From an uncultured Ktedonobacteraceae bacterium (GTDB lineage: Bacteria > Chloroflexota > Ktedonobacteria > Ktedonobacterales > Ktedonobacteraceae), in assembly GCA_955652655.1 (NCBI GenBank), contig CATPCK010000110.1, positions 1-13,803 on the forward strand: a stretch of DNA of 13,803 nucleotides, in the 5' to 3' direction. The notes beneath the pieces are model-generated. The model worked only from the letters and a program-made list of their open reading frames with translations. It made no database searches and was not told where the DNA came from. Shown one piece after another: positions 7,272 to 13,803 of this stretch (position 1 is its first letter; every line of letters begins with the position of its first letter). The position numbers were made by a program, and so were the translations under genes.

Positions 7272-7631
7272 CTACGAGATCGATGCACATGGCACGTTGC
7301 TTGCGAGGGCTCTGCGCAAGCTCGACAACGAGCGGTAGAAGTACGTCTTCACGGTTGTCTCCGGCATGTTGAGCAGGCGACCGATTTCCGCGAAGGTCAG
7401 TTGCCTGAAACAGCGCAGCTGGATGATCGAACGCAACTTCGGGGGCCGGGAACCAATGGCTGCATGCAGCGAACCGTGCAGTTCGCTGCTCTCTGTCATC
7501 TCCTCCGGCAAAGGCTCGTGGTCGGGGATGGCCTCTAGCGGTGACAGTCCCTCCTCTCCGTCCTCTCGCTTGATGGTGGAAAAAGGAACTTCGGCCCTCC
7601 TGCTTCTCCGGCGCAGTTCATCCAGGCTGAC
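7272..7631 (-). pseudogene. ECF sigma factor, truncated (linker and region 4 only)
   Basis: The open frame reads VSLDELRRRSRRAEVPF, then the acidic linker LSPLEAIPDHEPLPEE, then LHAAIGSRPPKLRSIIQLR and the region-4 HTH LTFAEIGRLLNMPETTVKTY. This is the typical second half of an ECF (sigma-70 family) factor, which binds the -35 element through region 4. Immediately upstream (7632-7634 on the minus strand) is a TGA, just where DELRRR should be preceded by the end of region 2. A neighbouring frame reads LREMPGLSTRL, which may be out-of-frame homology. No region 2 (core binding and -10 recognition) can be found, so it should be non-functional. A TTG at 7511 could start a 79-residue region-4-only peptide, but it lacks family support. 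Confidence 0.75.
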
Positions 7632-7746
7632 TCAGCCAGCCTGGTTGAGAGGCCCGGCATCTCACGCAAAGTGCCAGGGAAGTGGGAGGCCGGGCACTGT
7701 TCTGCCAAGTGAGAGGTGAGGGAAGAAAGATGCCACCTGATGCACG

Positions 7747-7775
7747 CTGACTTCACCCAACCCTCCCGGTACACT
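7747..7775 (+). promoter_or_regulatory. Weak candidate promoter of the M50 protease
   Basis: CTGACT (7747-7752), a 17-base spacer, TACACT (7770-7775); each hexamer matches consensus at four of six positions. It lies 75 bases before the start codon. Spacing is ideal, sequence only fair. Confidence 0.28.
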
Positions 7776-7849
7776 CATATCTGATGGAGGGAAAATTCGT
7801 TTTGCCCCCGATAAATGGATGAAAACCCAGAGAGAAAAGGAGTATCGCC

Positions 7850-9013
7850 ATGCCTGGTTCGTTCCGTATCGGCAAAATTGCCGGAATCGACATCGACATC
7901 CATGTGAGCTGGATTATCATTCTGGTCTTGCTCACGGTGTCCCTTGCCATTGGCTGGTTTCCCCAGTTGTATACGGGGCAGTCAACGGCCACCTATTGGA
8001 TAGTAAGCCTCATCGCGTCCCTGCTGCTGTTTGTCTCCGTGCTCTTCCATGAACTGGCCCACTCACTTGTTGCACGCAGACGTGGTTTGCCTGTGAAAAA
8101 TATCACCCTGTTCATCTTTGGGGGCGTCTCGAACATTGAGCAAGAGCCAAAGGATCCGGGCATCGAGTTCCAGGTGGCGGTGGTCGGTCCACTCACCAGC
8201 CTCCTCATTGGCGCCATCTGCTTTCTGCTCCAGTTGCCCTTGCGAGGGACCAACTCACTGCTTGGAGGCATCCTGTTCTACCTGGCGATGACCAACGTCT
8301 TGTTGGGCCTCTTCAATCTCATTCCTGCCTTCCCACTTGATGGTGGCCGGGTATTGCGCTCTCTCATCTGGAAGACAAGCGGCAGCATGCGTCAAGCAAC
8401 TCGTGTGGCCTCAATGACAGGCCAGGTCATTGCCTATCTCTTCATCCTGCTCGGCATCTGGATATTCTTCGCCGGCAGCATATTAAATGGCATCTGGCTG
8501 GGTTTCATTGGCTGGTTTTTGTTAAGCGCCGCCCAGTCAGCCAACTCTCAGGTCATGCTGGCATCCGTGTTCAATAGCGTTACCGTTGGTGAGGTCATGA
8601 ATCCCAAACCGACGACTGTCCCTGCCGACATCTCGCTGCAGCAACTGGTCGATACCTACTTTCTGCCTGGTGGTCTGCGCTACGCGCTGGTGATGCAAGC
8701 CGATCACCTGGTCGGTCTGATGACGCTCAGTGATATTCGCCATATTCCGCGTGAGCAGTGGGGACAGGTGCCCGTCAGCACTGCGATGATCCCACTTTCG
8801 CGCTTGCACGTGGTGACCCCCCAGCAGAGCTTGAGTGAGGTGCTCCCGTTAATGGCAGGTCGCGACGTGAACCAGTTGCCCGTGGTAGAAAATGGCGCCC
8901 TTGTTGGCATACTGAGCCGCGATGCCATCGTCCATTACCTGGAGGTGCGACGGAGTCTCGGCGTCGAGAACGCACAAAGCGATGCGCACAACCAGCTGAG
9001 TCGCTCTGCCTAA
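7850..9013 (+). CDS. M50 site-2 protease family membrane metalloprotease with CBS pair
   Basis: 387 residues, with AAAAGGAG seven bases before ATG 7850. Zinc site: HELAH at 67-71 in a membrane helix, with the third ligand expected in NLIPAFPLDGGRVLR (156-170, D164). Hydrophobic segments lie at about 20-38, 50-65, 108-128, 138-160, 190-208 and 212-228. Two CBS domains follow (about 243-305 and 306-370), which in this subfamily bind adenine nucleotides and gate the protease. It cleaves substrates within the membrane, for example anti-sigma factors or membrane-bound regulators; the substrate is not known here. It is transcribed alone, divergent from the sigma remnant. All catalytic motifs are intact. 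The final 15 residues are polar and variable. Confidence 0.92.
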   Translation: MPGSFRIGKIAGIDIDIHVSWIIILVLLTVSLAIGWFPQLYTGQSTATYWIVSLIASLLLFVSVLFHELAHSLVARRRGLPVKNITLFIFGGVSNIEQEPKDPGIEFQVAVVGPLTSLLIGAICFLLQLPLRGTNSLLGGILFYLAMTNVLLGLFNLIPAFPLDGGRVLRSLIWKTSGSMRQATRVASMTGQVIAYLFILLGIWIFFAGSILNGIWLGFIGWFLLSAAQSANSQVMLASVFNSVTVGEVMNPKPTTVPADISLQQLVDTYFLPGGLRYALVMQADHLVGLMTLSDIRHIPREQWGQVPVSTAMIPLSRLHVVTPQQSLSEVLPLMAGRDVNQLPVVENGALVGILSRDAIVHYLEVRRSLGVENAQSDAHNQLSRSA

Positions 9014-9221
9014 AGAACCACCGGAGAGGAGGGTTCCTCTTGCGCCACGTGTCCTGAGACGTCGGAACGTCAGCGCTGGCACAATGAGGACGATAACGAG
9101 AAAGGGGAGCAGGAGGTGAGGACATGAGTAGCATCCACTGCTCAGTTCCCTTTGCTTGGGCGTCTACTGTATTGCTTCCTCCCAGTGAACGGATAGGGAG
9201 AGAGGATGGGAGAGGTACCTC

Positions 9222-9740
9222 ATGAAAAGATGGAACCATTCCCTTTTGCTACTCGCTCTGGGAGGTCCAGGCTTGGTAGGGAGTCTCATAGCTCTGCATC
9301 TAAGAGGAGCTGAACACCCGTTGCTGGTGCTCACTCTTGGCGTGATGATCATTTCCGGCCCAGCTATTTTCCTGGCAGGGTTGATTTCCCTGCTTGGCAC
9401 ACGAGCGTTTCTCAGAAAAGCAGCATCCGCGAAAGGACGTGTCAGTGATATCTATGAGGTTATTCCAGCAGGGGCAAGTGACTGTCTCTTCCCTAGTCGC
9501 ATAATGACCGTCCAATTTTGGACAGAGCAGGAGGAATTTATAGAATTACACAGTCATACCTTTCAGGGTAATCCCAAGACAGTCGCCAGATCGATTCCCG
9601 TCCTCTATGATCCAAACCGCCCCTCTGAAGCAAAAATCCATTCGTTTGAAGGGCTTTGGCTCACTTCCGGGCTGCTGATGGTTATTGGCGCAGGACTTTC
9701 ACTCCTCTTTGCGGATCTATTCCTGTCAGTTCTGAGCTAG
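9222..9740 (+). CDS. DUF3592-like membrane protein
   Basis: 172 residues, with GGGAGAGG six bases before ATG 9222. Two N-terminal membrane helices (about 7-27 and 34-60), a soluble beta-rich middle (about 65-140), then a third helix (about 146-170). The middle has the layout seen in DUF3592 proteins: a KGRVSDIYEV strand, then TVQFWTEQEEFIEL, then the closing VLYDPNRPSEAKI turn. Biochemical role unknown for the family. It stands alone, 208 bases after the protease and 123 bases before the dehydrogenase. The 9014-9221 gap holds no gene I can support. Confidence 0.72.
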   Translation: MKRWNHSLLLLALGGPGLVGSLIALHLRGAEHPLLVLTLGVMIISGPAIFLAGLISLLGTRAFLRKAASAKGRVSDIYEVIPAGASDCLFPSRIMTVQFWTEQEEFIELHSHTFQGNPKTVARSIPVLYDPNRPSEAKIHSFEGLWLTSGLLMVIGAGLSLLFADLFLSVLS

Positions 9741-9863
9741 TAGAGCCATACGTTCGCAAGAAGGGGGATGTATCCACCAGGAAGGTGAACGTTTTTCAGA
9801 AGTCGAGCAAGAGCAATGGGAGAACATCTCCCCCTGGAGTTTCAGCAACGAAGGAGAAAAAAC

Positions 9864-10898
9864 ATGCGTGCAGCCGTGTTTCGTGGAACATTCGATATTC
9901 GGGTTGAGCAGATACCCGATGCAAGCATCCTTGAGCCAACTGACGCCATCATACGTATCACTCACGCTTGTATTTGCGACACTGATCTCTGGCCGTATCG
10001 GGGACAGGGTCCCTATACGCCAGGTTGGCAGATCGGGCATGAATGGATGGGTATGGTTGAAGATGTTGGGCCAGATGTACGAACGCTCAAACGAGGAGAC
10101 CGCGTCATCGCTCCTTACGACTTTGCTGATGGCACGTGCGAGTTCTGCCGGAAGGGTCTTGATAGCGCATCTGTGCAAGGAGGACTCTGGGGCTTTGGGC
10201 ACGAGGGAGGTCAGGCGGAAGCGATTCGCGCCCGTTTCGCTGATGCCACGCTGGTCGTCGTTCCTCCGTCTGTCGAAGGGGACGAGGCCCTTCTCAAAGC
10301 CATACTCCCCGTGACCGACGTGATGGCAGCTGGCCATCATGCGGCAGTCATGGCAGGAGTGCATCCCGGTGATACGGCTATTGTCATCGGAGATGGAGCC
10401 GTTGGCCTCTGTGGGACGCTGGCGGCGCGTCGGCTGGGAGCCGGACGTATTGTGGTGCTAGGACATCAGCCATAACGCCTTGAACTGGCTCGGATGTTTG
10501 GCGCGACTGATGTGGTGACAACGCACGGGACAGAGACCATCAGCGAGGTGCTCGAACTCACCAAAGGTGGAGGACATGCGGTCCTGGAATGTGTTGGAAG
10601 CGAAGAGGCACTCACTCTGAGTGTGAGCGTTGCTCGACCCGGCGGGACGGTCGGTTTTGTTGGAGCACCACATGGAAGCGGGCAGGTTCCCATTCAACGG
10701 ATGTTTTCCAAAAATATTGGTCTGCGTGGTGGGCTGGCTCCAGCGCGCGCCTATCTGCCAGAACTGCTGAACGGGGTCCTTGAGGGCCGGCTCAAACCCT
10801 CGCCCATTTTGGATCTCTCGGTCAGCCTGGACGAGGTCGCCGCTGGCTATGCAGCGATGGATCAGCGACGGGCAATGAAAGTGATGGTTCGACCTTGA
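9864..10898 (+). pseudogene. Zinc-dependent alcohol dehydrogenase (MDR), in-frame nonsense codon
   Basis: Start ATG 9864 has AAGGAG seven bases upstream. Codons 1-203 give the GroES-like catalytic domain: zinc ligand C38 in CDTDLW, GHE at 58-60, then GTCEFCRKGL. They also give the beginning of the Rossmann domain (VIGDGAVGLCG, about 174-184). TAA at 10473-10475 stops translation after LGHQP. The same frame continues at once with RLELARMFGATDVV and runs to TGA 10896-10898, completing a normal length of about 343 residues. One change (from CAA or GAA to TAA) explains the break. A further sign of decay: after CEFC the family usually has a SCVHGG segment supplying another structural-zinc cysteine, and here it reads SASVQGG. 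The enzyme would oxidise alcohols or related substrates with NAD(P). Either a recent pseudogene or a sequencing error at one base. Confidence 0.88.
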
Positions 10899-10936
10899 CG
10901 AACTGGTCCGGCGCATATCAAATAGGAGCAAGTGCC

Positions 10937-11221
10937 GTGAGTGGCAGTGACAGCGAAAATTCGGCCGGAAAAGGAAAGAGCAAAACAATGGGACAACAGC
11001 ACGAATCGGACCTGGTCAAGCGCCTGGAGCAACTTGGAATCGAAGTAGAGGTTTCGCCTACTGTAACTACACTCACGTACGAGCAGATCTACACCAGTGG
11101 CCCCACCTTTGAAGAGGCTTTCCTCACGTTTCTGGGCGAGGCGTTGAGCAGGTACGAGGCCTTGCGCACATGGAAAACTACTACGATGCCGATTGTGACC
11201 GACGGGTCGGACAAGCATTAG
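10937..11221 (+). CDS. Small hypothetical protein
   Basis: 94 residues when started at GTG 10937, which has AGGAG eight bases upstream and lies 38 bases after the dehydrogenase stop. ATG 10988 would give 77 residues. I do not recognise the family. The first 20 residues are Ser/Gly/Lys-rich and probably disordered. Residues about 20-75 look folded: a helix (ESDLVKRLEQLGIEVEV), a beta stretch (TVTTLTYEQIYTSG) and an amphipathic helix (FEEAFLTFLGEALSRYEALR). No signal peptide or membrane segment. It may share a transcript with the broken dehydrogenase. It converges with the DedA gene, whose 3' end is 71 bases away. Confidence 0.5.
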   Translation: MSGSDSENSAGKGKSKTMGQQHESDLVKRLEQLGIEVEVSPTVTTLTYEQIYTSGPTFEEAFLTFLGEALSRYEALRTWKTTTMPIVTDGSDKH

Positions 11222-11292
11222 AAGCCAAAGCGGCTGGTTCACTCTCCTGGAACGCTTCGGGATACGTGATGCGCATGGCTCTCTCTTTTGTA

Positions 11293-12021
11293 CTAGTCAT
11301 TACTTATTTTAGCTACAGATTGTGATTGGGAGCGACGAGCACGGCGCAAGCGGACAATGACAATTGCCGCCACGACCACGACCACAATAGCTATGGCGCC
11401 TCCCCAACTTATTCTACTGGCTATCTGGGCTACCTGCGCAAAGTTGTCGTGCAAGAAGCGACCGGCAAAGTAGCCCAGAGTGCCGAAGAGGGTCGCCCAC
11501 AGAATCCCACCGGCTGCATTATAGATGAGGAAGTTTCTCCAGCGCATCTTGTTGACGCCAGCTAGAAATGCAATCCAGGCTCGCAGCACGGCGATGAAGC
11601 GACCCAAGAGGACGGTTTTGTCTCCATGCTTTGCAAAGAACTTTTCTGCACGGTCAAGATGCTCCGGCTTTAAGAACAGGTATTTGCCGAAACGTAGGAC
11701 AAAAGCTCGACCTCCGATTCGCCCGACGTAATAGCCGATATTGTCTCCAGCAATTGCGCCGAGAGCAGCGCAAGCAATGACAAATGGGATAAGCAAGTGG
11801 CTGTGTGGATCGGCACCGGCGGTAAAAGCAGCCAGGAGCAGCATTGTTTCACCGGGGAAAGGAATTCCTGAACTCTCGATCATGACAAAAAGGATCACGG
11901 CTATATATCCATAGTTGTTGAGCAGGTTTGTGAGAGTTTGCAACGGGATGAGCGCGGTTAGCGGAACACCACCCCAGGTGAGTGCTCTCATGAGTAAGAT
12001 TCCACTTAGTGCCACATGCAT
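11293..12021 (-). CDS. DedA family membrane protein
   Basis: 242 residues. Start ATG at 12021 has a perfect AGGAGG seven bases upstream; the longer in-frame reading up to 12456 is antisense to the PAP2 gene and ignored. Family hallmarks: ESSGIPFPGE (49-58), GDNIGYYVGR (92-101), FFAKHGDKTVLLGRF (128-142) with Arg141 and Arg147, then the NAAGGILWA helix. About five hydrophobic segments, the last (208-223) a very Val/Ile-rich helix followed by a basic tail. Some DedA proteins translocate undecaprenyl phosphate or phospholipids across the cytoplasmic membrane and support pH and membrane-potential homeostasis. It lies 143 bases downstream of a PAP2 phosphatase on the same strand, which supports an envelope lipid-carrier role. 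Confidence 0.9.
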   Translation of the reverse strand: MHVALSGILLMRALTWGGVPLTALIPLQTLTNLLNNYGYIAVILFVMIESSGIPFPGETMLLLAAFTAGADPHSHLLIPFVIACAALGAIAGDNIGYYVGRIGGRAFVLRFGKYLFLKPEHLDRAEKFFAKHGDKTVLLGRFIAVLRAWIAFLAGVNKMRWRNFLIYNAAGGILWATLFGTLGYFAGRFLHDNFAQVAQIASRISWGGAIAIVVVVVAAIVIVRLRRARRSQSQSVAKISND

Positions 12022-12164
12022 CGTGTATCCTCCTGTGAACGAAGTGAGAGGCAGAGAGATCAAGCAGGCCAGCCAGCTCCGCTGTATTCGACTCCCAGCC
12101 AACAGCTCGGCAGTGGGTGGGTCTTTGACCTCAACGAGGCGCTGGACCAGGAAGGCGCTCCGGC

Positions 12165-12962
12165 TCACTTCCAGGGGAAAGAGCGCAGCAGCTTGGATCG
12201 TTGCGTGGTCTTCTTGGCGCGCTCCGTCTGCAAAACTCCCTCCCGCTTGAGACGCAAGTAGATCCAGAGGGTCATACCAAGCAGCACCCCCCCGATGAGG
12301 TAGGAACCGAGCACATCGCTTGCCCAGTGATCCCCCAAATAGATGCGCGAAGGGCCAACCAGCACCACAAAACTTGCCGAGACCACGAGAAGTAGGATGC
12401 GCCACCAGCGCCATCCCGTAAAAAGAATCACCCCCAAGGAGAAGAGCAATCCCCAAAACGCGAGATAGGCCATCACATGCCCACTGGGGAAGCTGGTTCC
12501 CATGGCTCGTTGAAACACCTCGACCAGACCAGCGGTCGGTCGCGGACGGGCCACCAGGAGTTTGATCAGGACATTGAGGATCGCGCTCACGGTGGAGAGT
12601 CCCACAATGACCACGGCTTCCAGCCGCAACCCCAGCACCCAGAAGATCACAGCAGCGAGCACAATGAGCGTGGGCAACACCAGTGTACTACCTGGATAAC
12701 TGATGAGGGCCATCAAGAGGTGGAGCCAGGGAGCAGGATTCTCCTGAAATTCGCGGGTGATGAGAATATCGAGCTGGTTCACAGGGTAGGCGTGGACCCA
12801 CCAGGCCAGCACAGTGAAGAGCAGCAGCACAACCTCATAAAGCAAGAGCAGACTTTTCGCGGTTCGACTCAAATAGTACCAGGGTCGACGTGTGGCCGCC
12901 CCTTCCTGCCTGGCCTCCTGGACAACAGTGCGCACCTGTTCGGGCTTCGATTCTTGAGGCAT
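12165..12962 (-). CDS. PAP2-family membrane phosphatase
   Basis: 265 residues. ATG at 12962 is preceded by AAGGAG eight bases upstream. The in-frame reading extends back to 13094 through dehydrogenase-like sequence and is not thought to be translated as one protein. The tripartite phosphatase signature is complete: KLLVARPRP (134-142), SFPSGH (157-162, with the PSGH His) and SRIYLGDHWASD (205-216, with catalytic His212 and Asp216). Hydrophobic segments at about 37-56, 80-112, 115-137, 163-182, 187-203 and 218-236. The N-terminus of about 30 residues is polar, and the C-terminus is very basic. It likely dephosphorylates undecaprenyl pyrophosphate, phosphatidic acid or a similar lipid at the membrane surface. 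First gene of a probable two-gene operon with the DedA gene. Confidence 0.9.
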   Translation of the reverse strand: MPQESKPEQVRTVVQEARQEGAATRRPWYYLSRTAKSLLLLYEVVLLLFTVLAWWVHAYPVNQLDILITREFQENPAPWLHLLMALISYPGSTLVLPTLIVLAAVIFWVLGLRLEAVVIVGLSTVSAILNVLIKLLVARPRPTAGLVEVFQRAMGTSFPSGHVMAYLAFWGLLFSLGVILFTGWRWWRILLLVVSASFVVLVGPSRIYLGDHWASDVLGSYLIGGVLLGMTLWIYLRLKREGVLQTERAKKTTQRSKLLRSFPWK

Positions 12963-12999
12963 GGTCTCCTCTCCTTCTCTCGGTTGGTTGCCTACTCCT

Positions 13000-13107
13000 C
13001 TTGTTCTGAGGCCAAGCAGCACGACGGTGCCGCCGGGTCCCGCAGCCTGTACGGCTGCCTGACGCGTAGCGGACCGACCAACAGCGTCAAGCACTCCTGT
13101 GCACGTG
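13000..13107 (-). pseudogene. MDR dehydrogenase fragment fused in frame ahead of PAP2
   Basis: The minus strand reads VLDAVGRSATRQAAVQAAGP and then GGTVVLLGL. This is the Rossmann-domain stretch of zinc-type (threonine dehydrogenase-like) MDR enzymes, where a DAVG turn is followed by a helix and the PGGTVVLLGL strand. Nothing N-terminal (zinc site, GxGxxG) is recognisable further upstream, and after GL the frame drifts into GNQPREGEET and the PAP2 start. It is not a copy of the dehydrogenase at 9864-10898, whose equivalent reads ECVGSEEALT and GGTVGFVGAP. Short, so moderate confidence. Confidence 0.5.
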
Positions 13108-13569
13108 CTCCTCGTTTCGCGTGCCGACTAGTCGATCCGAGGACCGATCCGGTCGCTCAACGCTCATCGGCCCGTGTTCATCCTCTGGTACGAGTATGAT
13201 GCCTGAGCTTCATGAAAGCGCAATGAACATCATGGGGCAGTTTGGAGTATATGCAGTTTACTTAGCACCTCCTGTCCCTTTCATACTGACTGGCTGTTCG
13301 AGCGATTTTTTTGATGGTCTGGAGTAGACAGCTTCGCGCGTTCGCCCGAAATGTGCTATGCTAACAAGGGTGAAGTCAAAGGGAGAGTCTGGAGTCTTTC
13401 GCCATGCCCCAGACCCCCCATGCAGCGTGGACCCGCTCAGAGGGCATCCAACACCTCTCAGTATAGCGGGAGTGCCTGGGGAAGTCAGCCGCCAGCAGGT
13501 GGCATGTTTCTTCCCTGTTGCTTCGCATTCCTGGTTGGGTGCTGCCGGGTCACGAGGAAGGCAAAGAGC
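13108..13569. other. Intergenic region between divergent PAP2 and HTH genes
   Basis: I see no supportable gene here. The minus strand has an open stretch (about 13200 to 13092) reading PEDEHGPMSVERPDRSSD that I do not recognise; it may be decayed coding sequence. On the plus strand TGCTATGCT (13354-13362) resembles an extended -10 element, with a poor TTCGCG 18 bases upstream. If used, the HTH mRNA would carry a leader of about 200 bases. Confidence 0.35.
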
Positions 13570-13803
13570 ATGCCGATGACGCGGCACTCCTATCGGGAGC
13601 GCGACTATGCCTTTGGGCGGGCTATGCTCAAGCTGCGCACCAGCATTGGCCTGACGCAAGCGGGCCTGGCCGCCCTGCTGGGGGTCTCCCGCCGCGCCGT
13701 CGGGGAGTGGGAGGCCGGCAGCAACTATCCCAAAGCTGAACGCCTGCAACACTTTATTGTGGTGTGTGTGCAGCAGCACGTCTTTGCGCCGGGGCGGGAG
13801 GAA
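13570..13803 (+). CDS. XRE-type helix-turn-helix protein, N-terminus of a likely NB-ARC/repeat protein (partial)
   Basis: 78 residues are visible before the window ends with the frame still open. ATG 13570 has GAGGAAGG eight bases upstream; ATG 13576 is two codons later. The sequence MPMTRHSYRERDYAFGRAML and then GLTQAGLAALLGVSRRAVGEWEAG forms a canonical XRE helix-turn-helix (about residues 19-55). In Ktedonobacter-type Chloroflexota this exact kind of N-terminus usually precedes an NB-ARC ATPase and WD40 or TPR repeats, giving large STAND-like signalling proteins of unclear role, possibly in regulation or defence. Only the HTH is seen here; the rest is inferred. Confidence 0.8.
   Translation, partial: MPMTRHSYRERDYAFGRAMLKLRTSIGLTQAGLAALLGVSRRAVGEWEAGSNYPKAERLQHFIVVCVQQHVFAPGREE

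Noticed and set aside
7366..7719. A 117-codon plus-strand frame rich in Ser and Arg
   Set aside because: It is the complement of the sigma region-4 remnant, whose protein match is much clearer.
9013..9043. Possible terminator after the M50 protease (GAACC and GGTTC arms)
   Set aside because: The stem is only five pairs with a bulged interior, and it is followed by CTCTTGCG rather than a T-run.
12022..12456. N-terminal extension of the DedA reading frame
   Set aside because: It overlaps the PAP2 gene in another frame, has no membrane or family similarity, and the AGGAGG-preceded ATG at 12021 gives a normal DedA start.
13358..13579. A 73-codon plus-strand frame ahead of the HTH gene
   Set aside because: It has no ribosome site or recognisable motif, and it overlaps the HTH start in another frame.
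13258..13779. A 173-codon minus-strand frame opposite the HTH gene
   Set aside because: It lies antisense to the well-supported HTH protein and shows no motif of its own.

Overview
The window looks like chromosomal DNA from a Ktedonobacteria-type member of the Chloroflexota. The strongest clue is the gene start at the right edge (13570 onward). It encodes the short XRE-type helix-turn-helix with the VGEWEAGSNYPKAERL signature that sits at the front of the large HTH plus NB-ARC plus repeat proteins abundant in Ktedonobacter relatives. Abundant IS debris, a low-density gene layout and moderately high GC fit the same group. This placement is inference from remembered family signatures, not from a database search.

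Layout, left to right. An IS6-family transposase remnant with an internal deletion (1-268). A minus-strand glycoside hydrolase with an (alpha/alpha)6-type catalytic domain (436-2817). A spacer holding a perfect A/T-rich hairpin. A structurally intact insertion sequence (3168-5659) with 33-bp imperfect terminal inverted repeats, a 5-bp GAAGA flanking duplication, an HTH ORF, and a DDE transposase ORF. The two ORFs are separated by an A8 slip site preceded by a Shine-Dalgarno-like AGGGG. A FAD-dependent monooxygenase (5765-6922) follows, behind an inverted-repeat cluster. Next are the C-terminal stub of an alpha/beta hydrolase and the C-terminal two thirds of an ECF sigma factor on the opposite strand. 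Then come an intact M50 site-2 protease with two CBS domains (7850-9013), a DUF3592-like membrane protein (9222-9740), a zinc-dependent alcohol dehydrogenase broken by one nonsense codon (9864-10898), and a small unrecognised protein (about 94 aa). On the minus strand a PAP2 phosphatase and a DedA membrane protein form a likely operon (12962 down to 11293). The PAP2 gene lies in frame with a remnant of a second MDR dehydrogenase. The window ends in the HTH gene, which runs off the right edge.

How they work together. Most genes look like accessory or housekeeping singletons rather than one pathway. The only convincing functional pair is PAP2 with DedA, which fits undecaprenyl-phosphate recycling or other envelope lipid turnover. 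The site-2 protease sits next to an ECF sigma remnant, which may be what is left of a signalling pair, but that is weakly supported. I did not see a clearly new multi-gene defence or biosynthetic system. The most unusual items are the intact IS with its probable programmed frameshift and the concentration of partly decayed genes around it.
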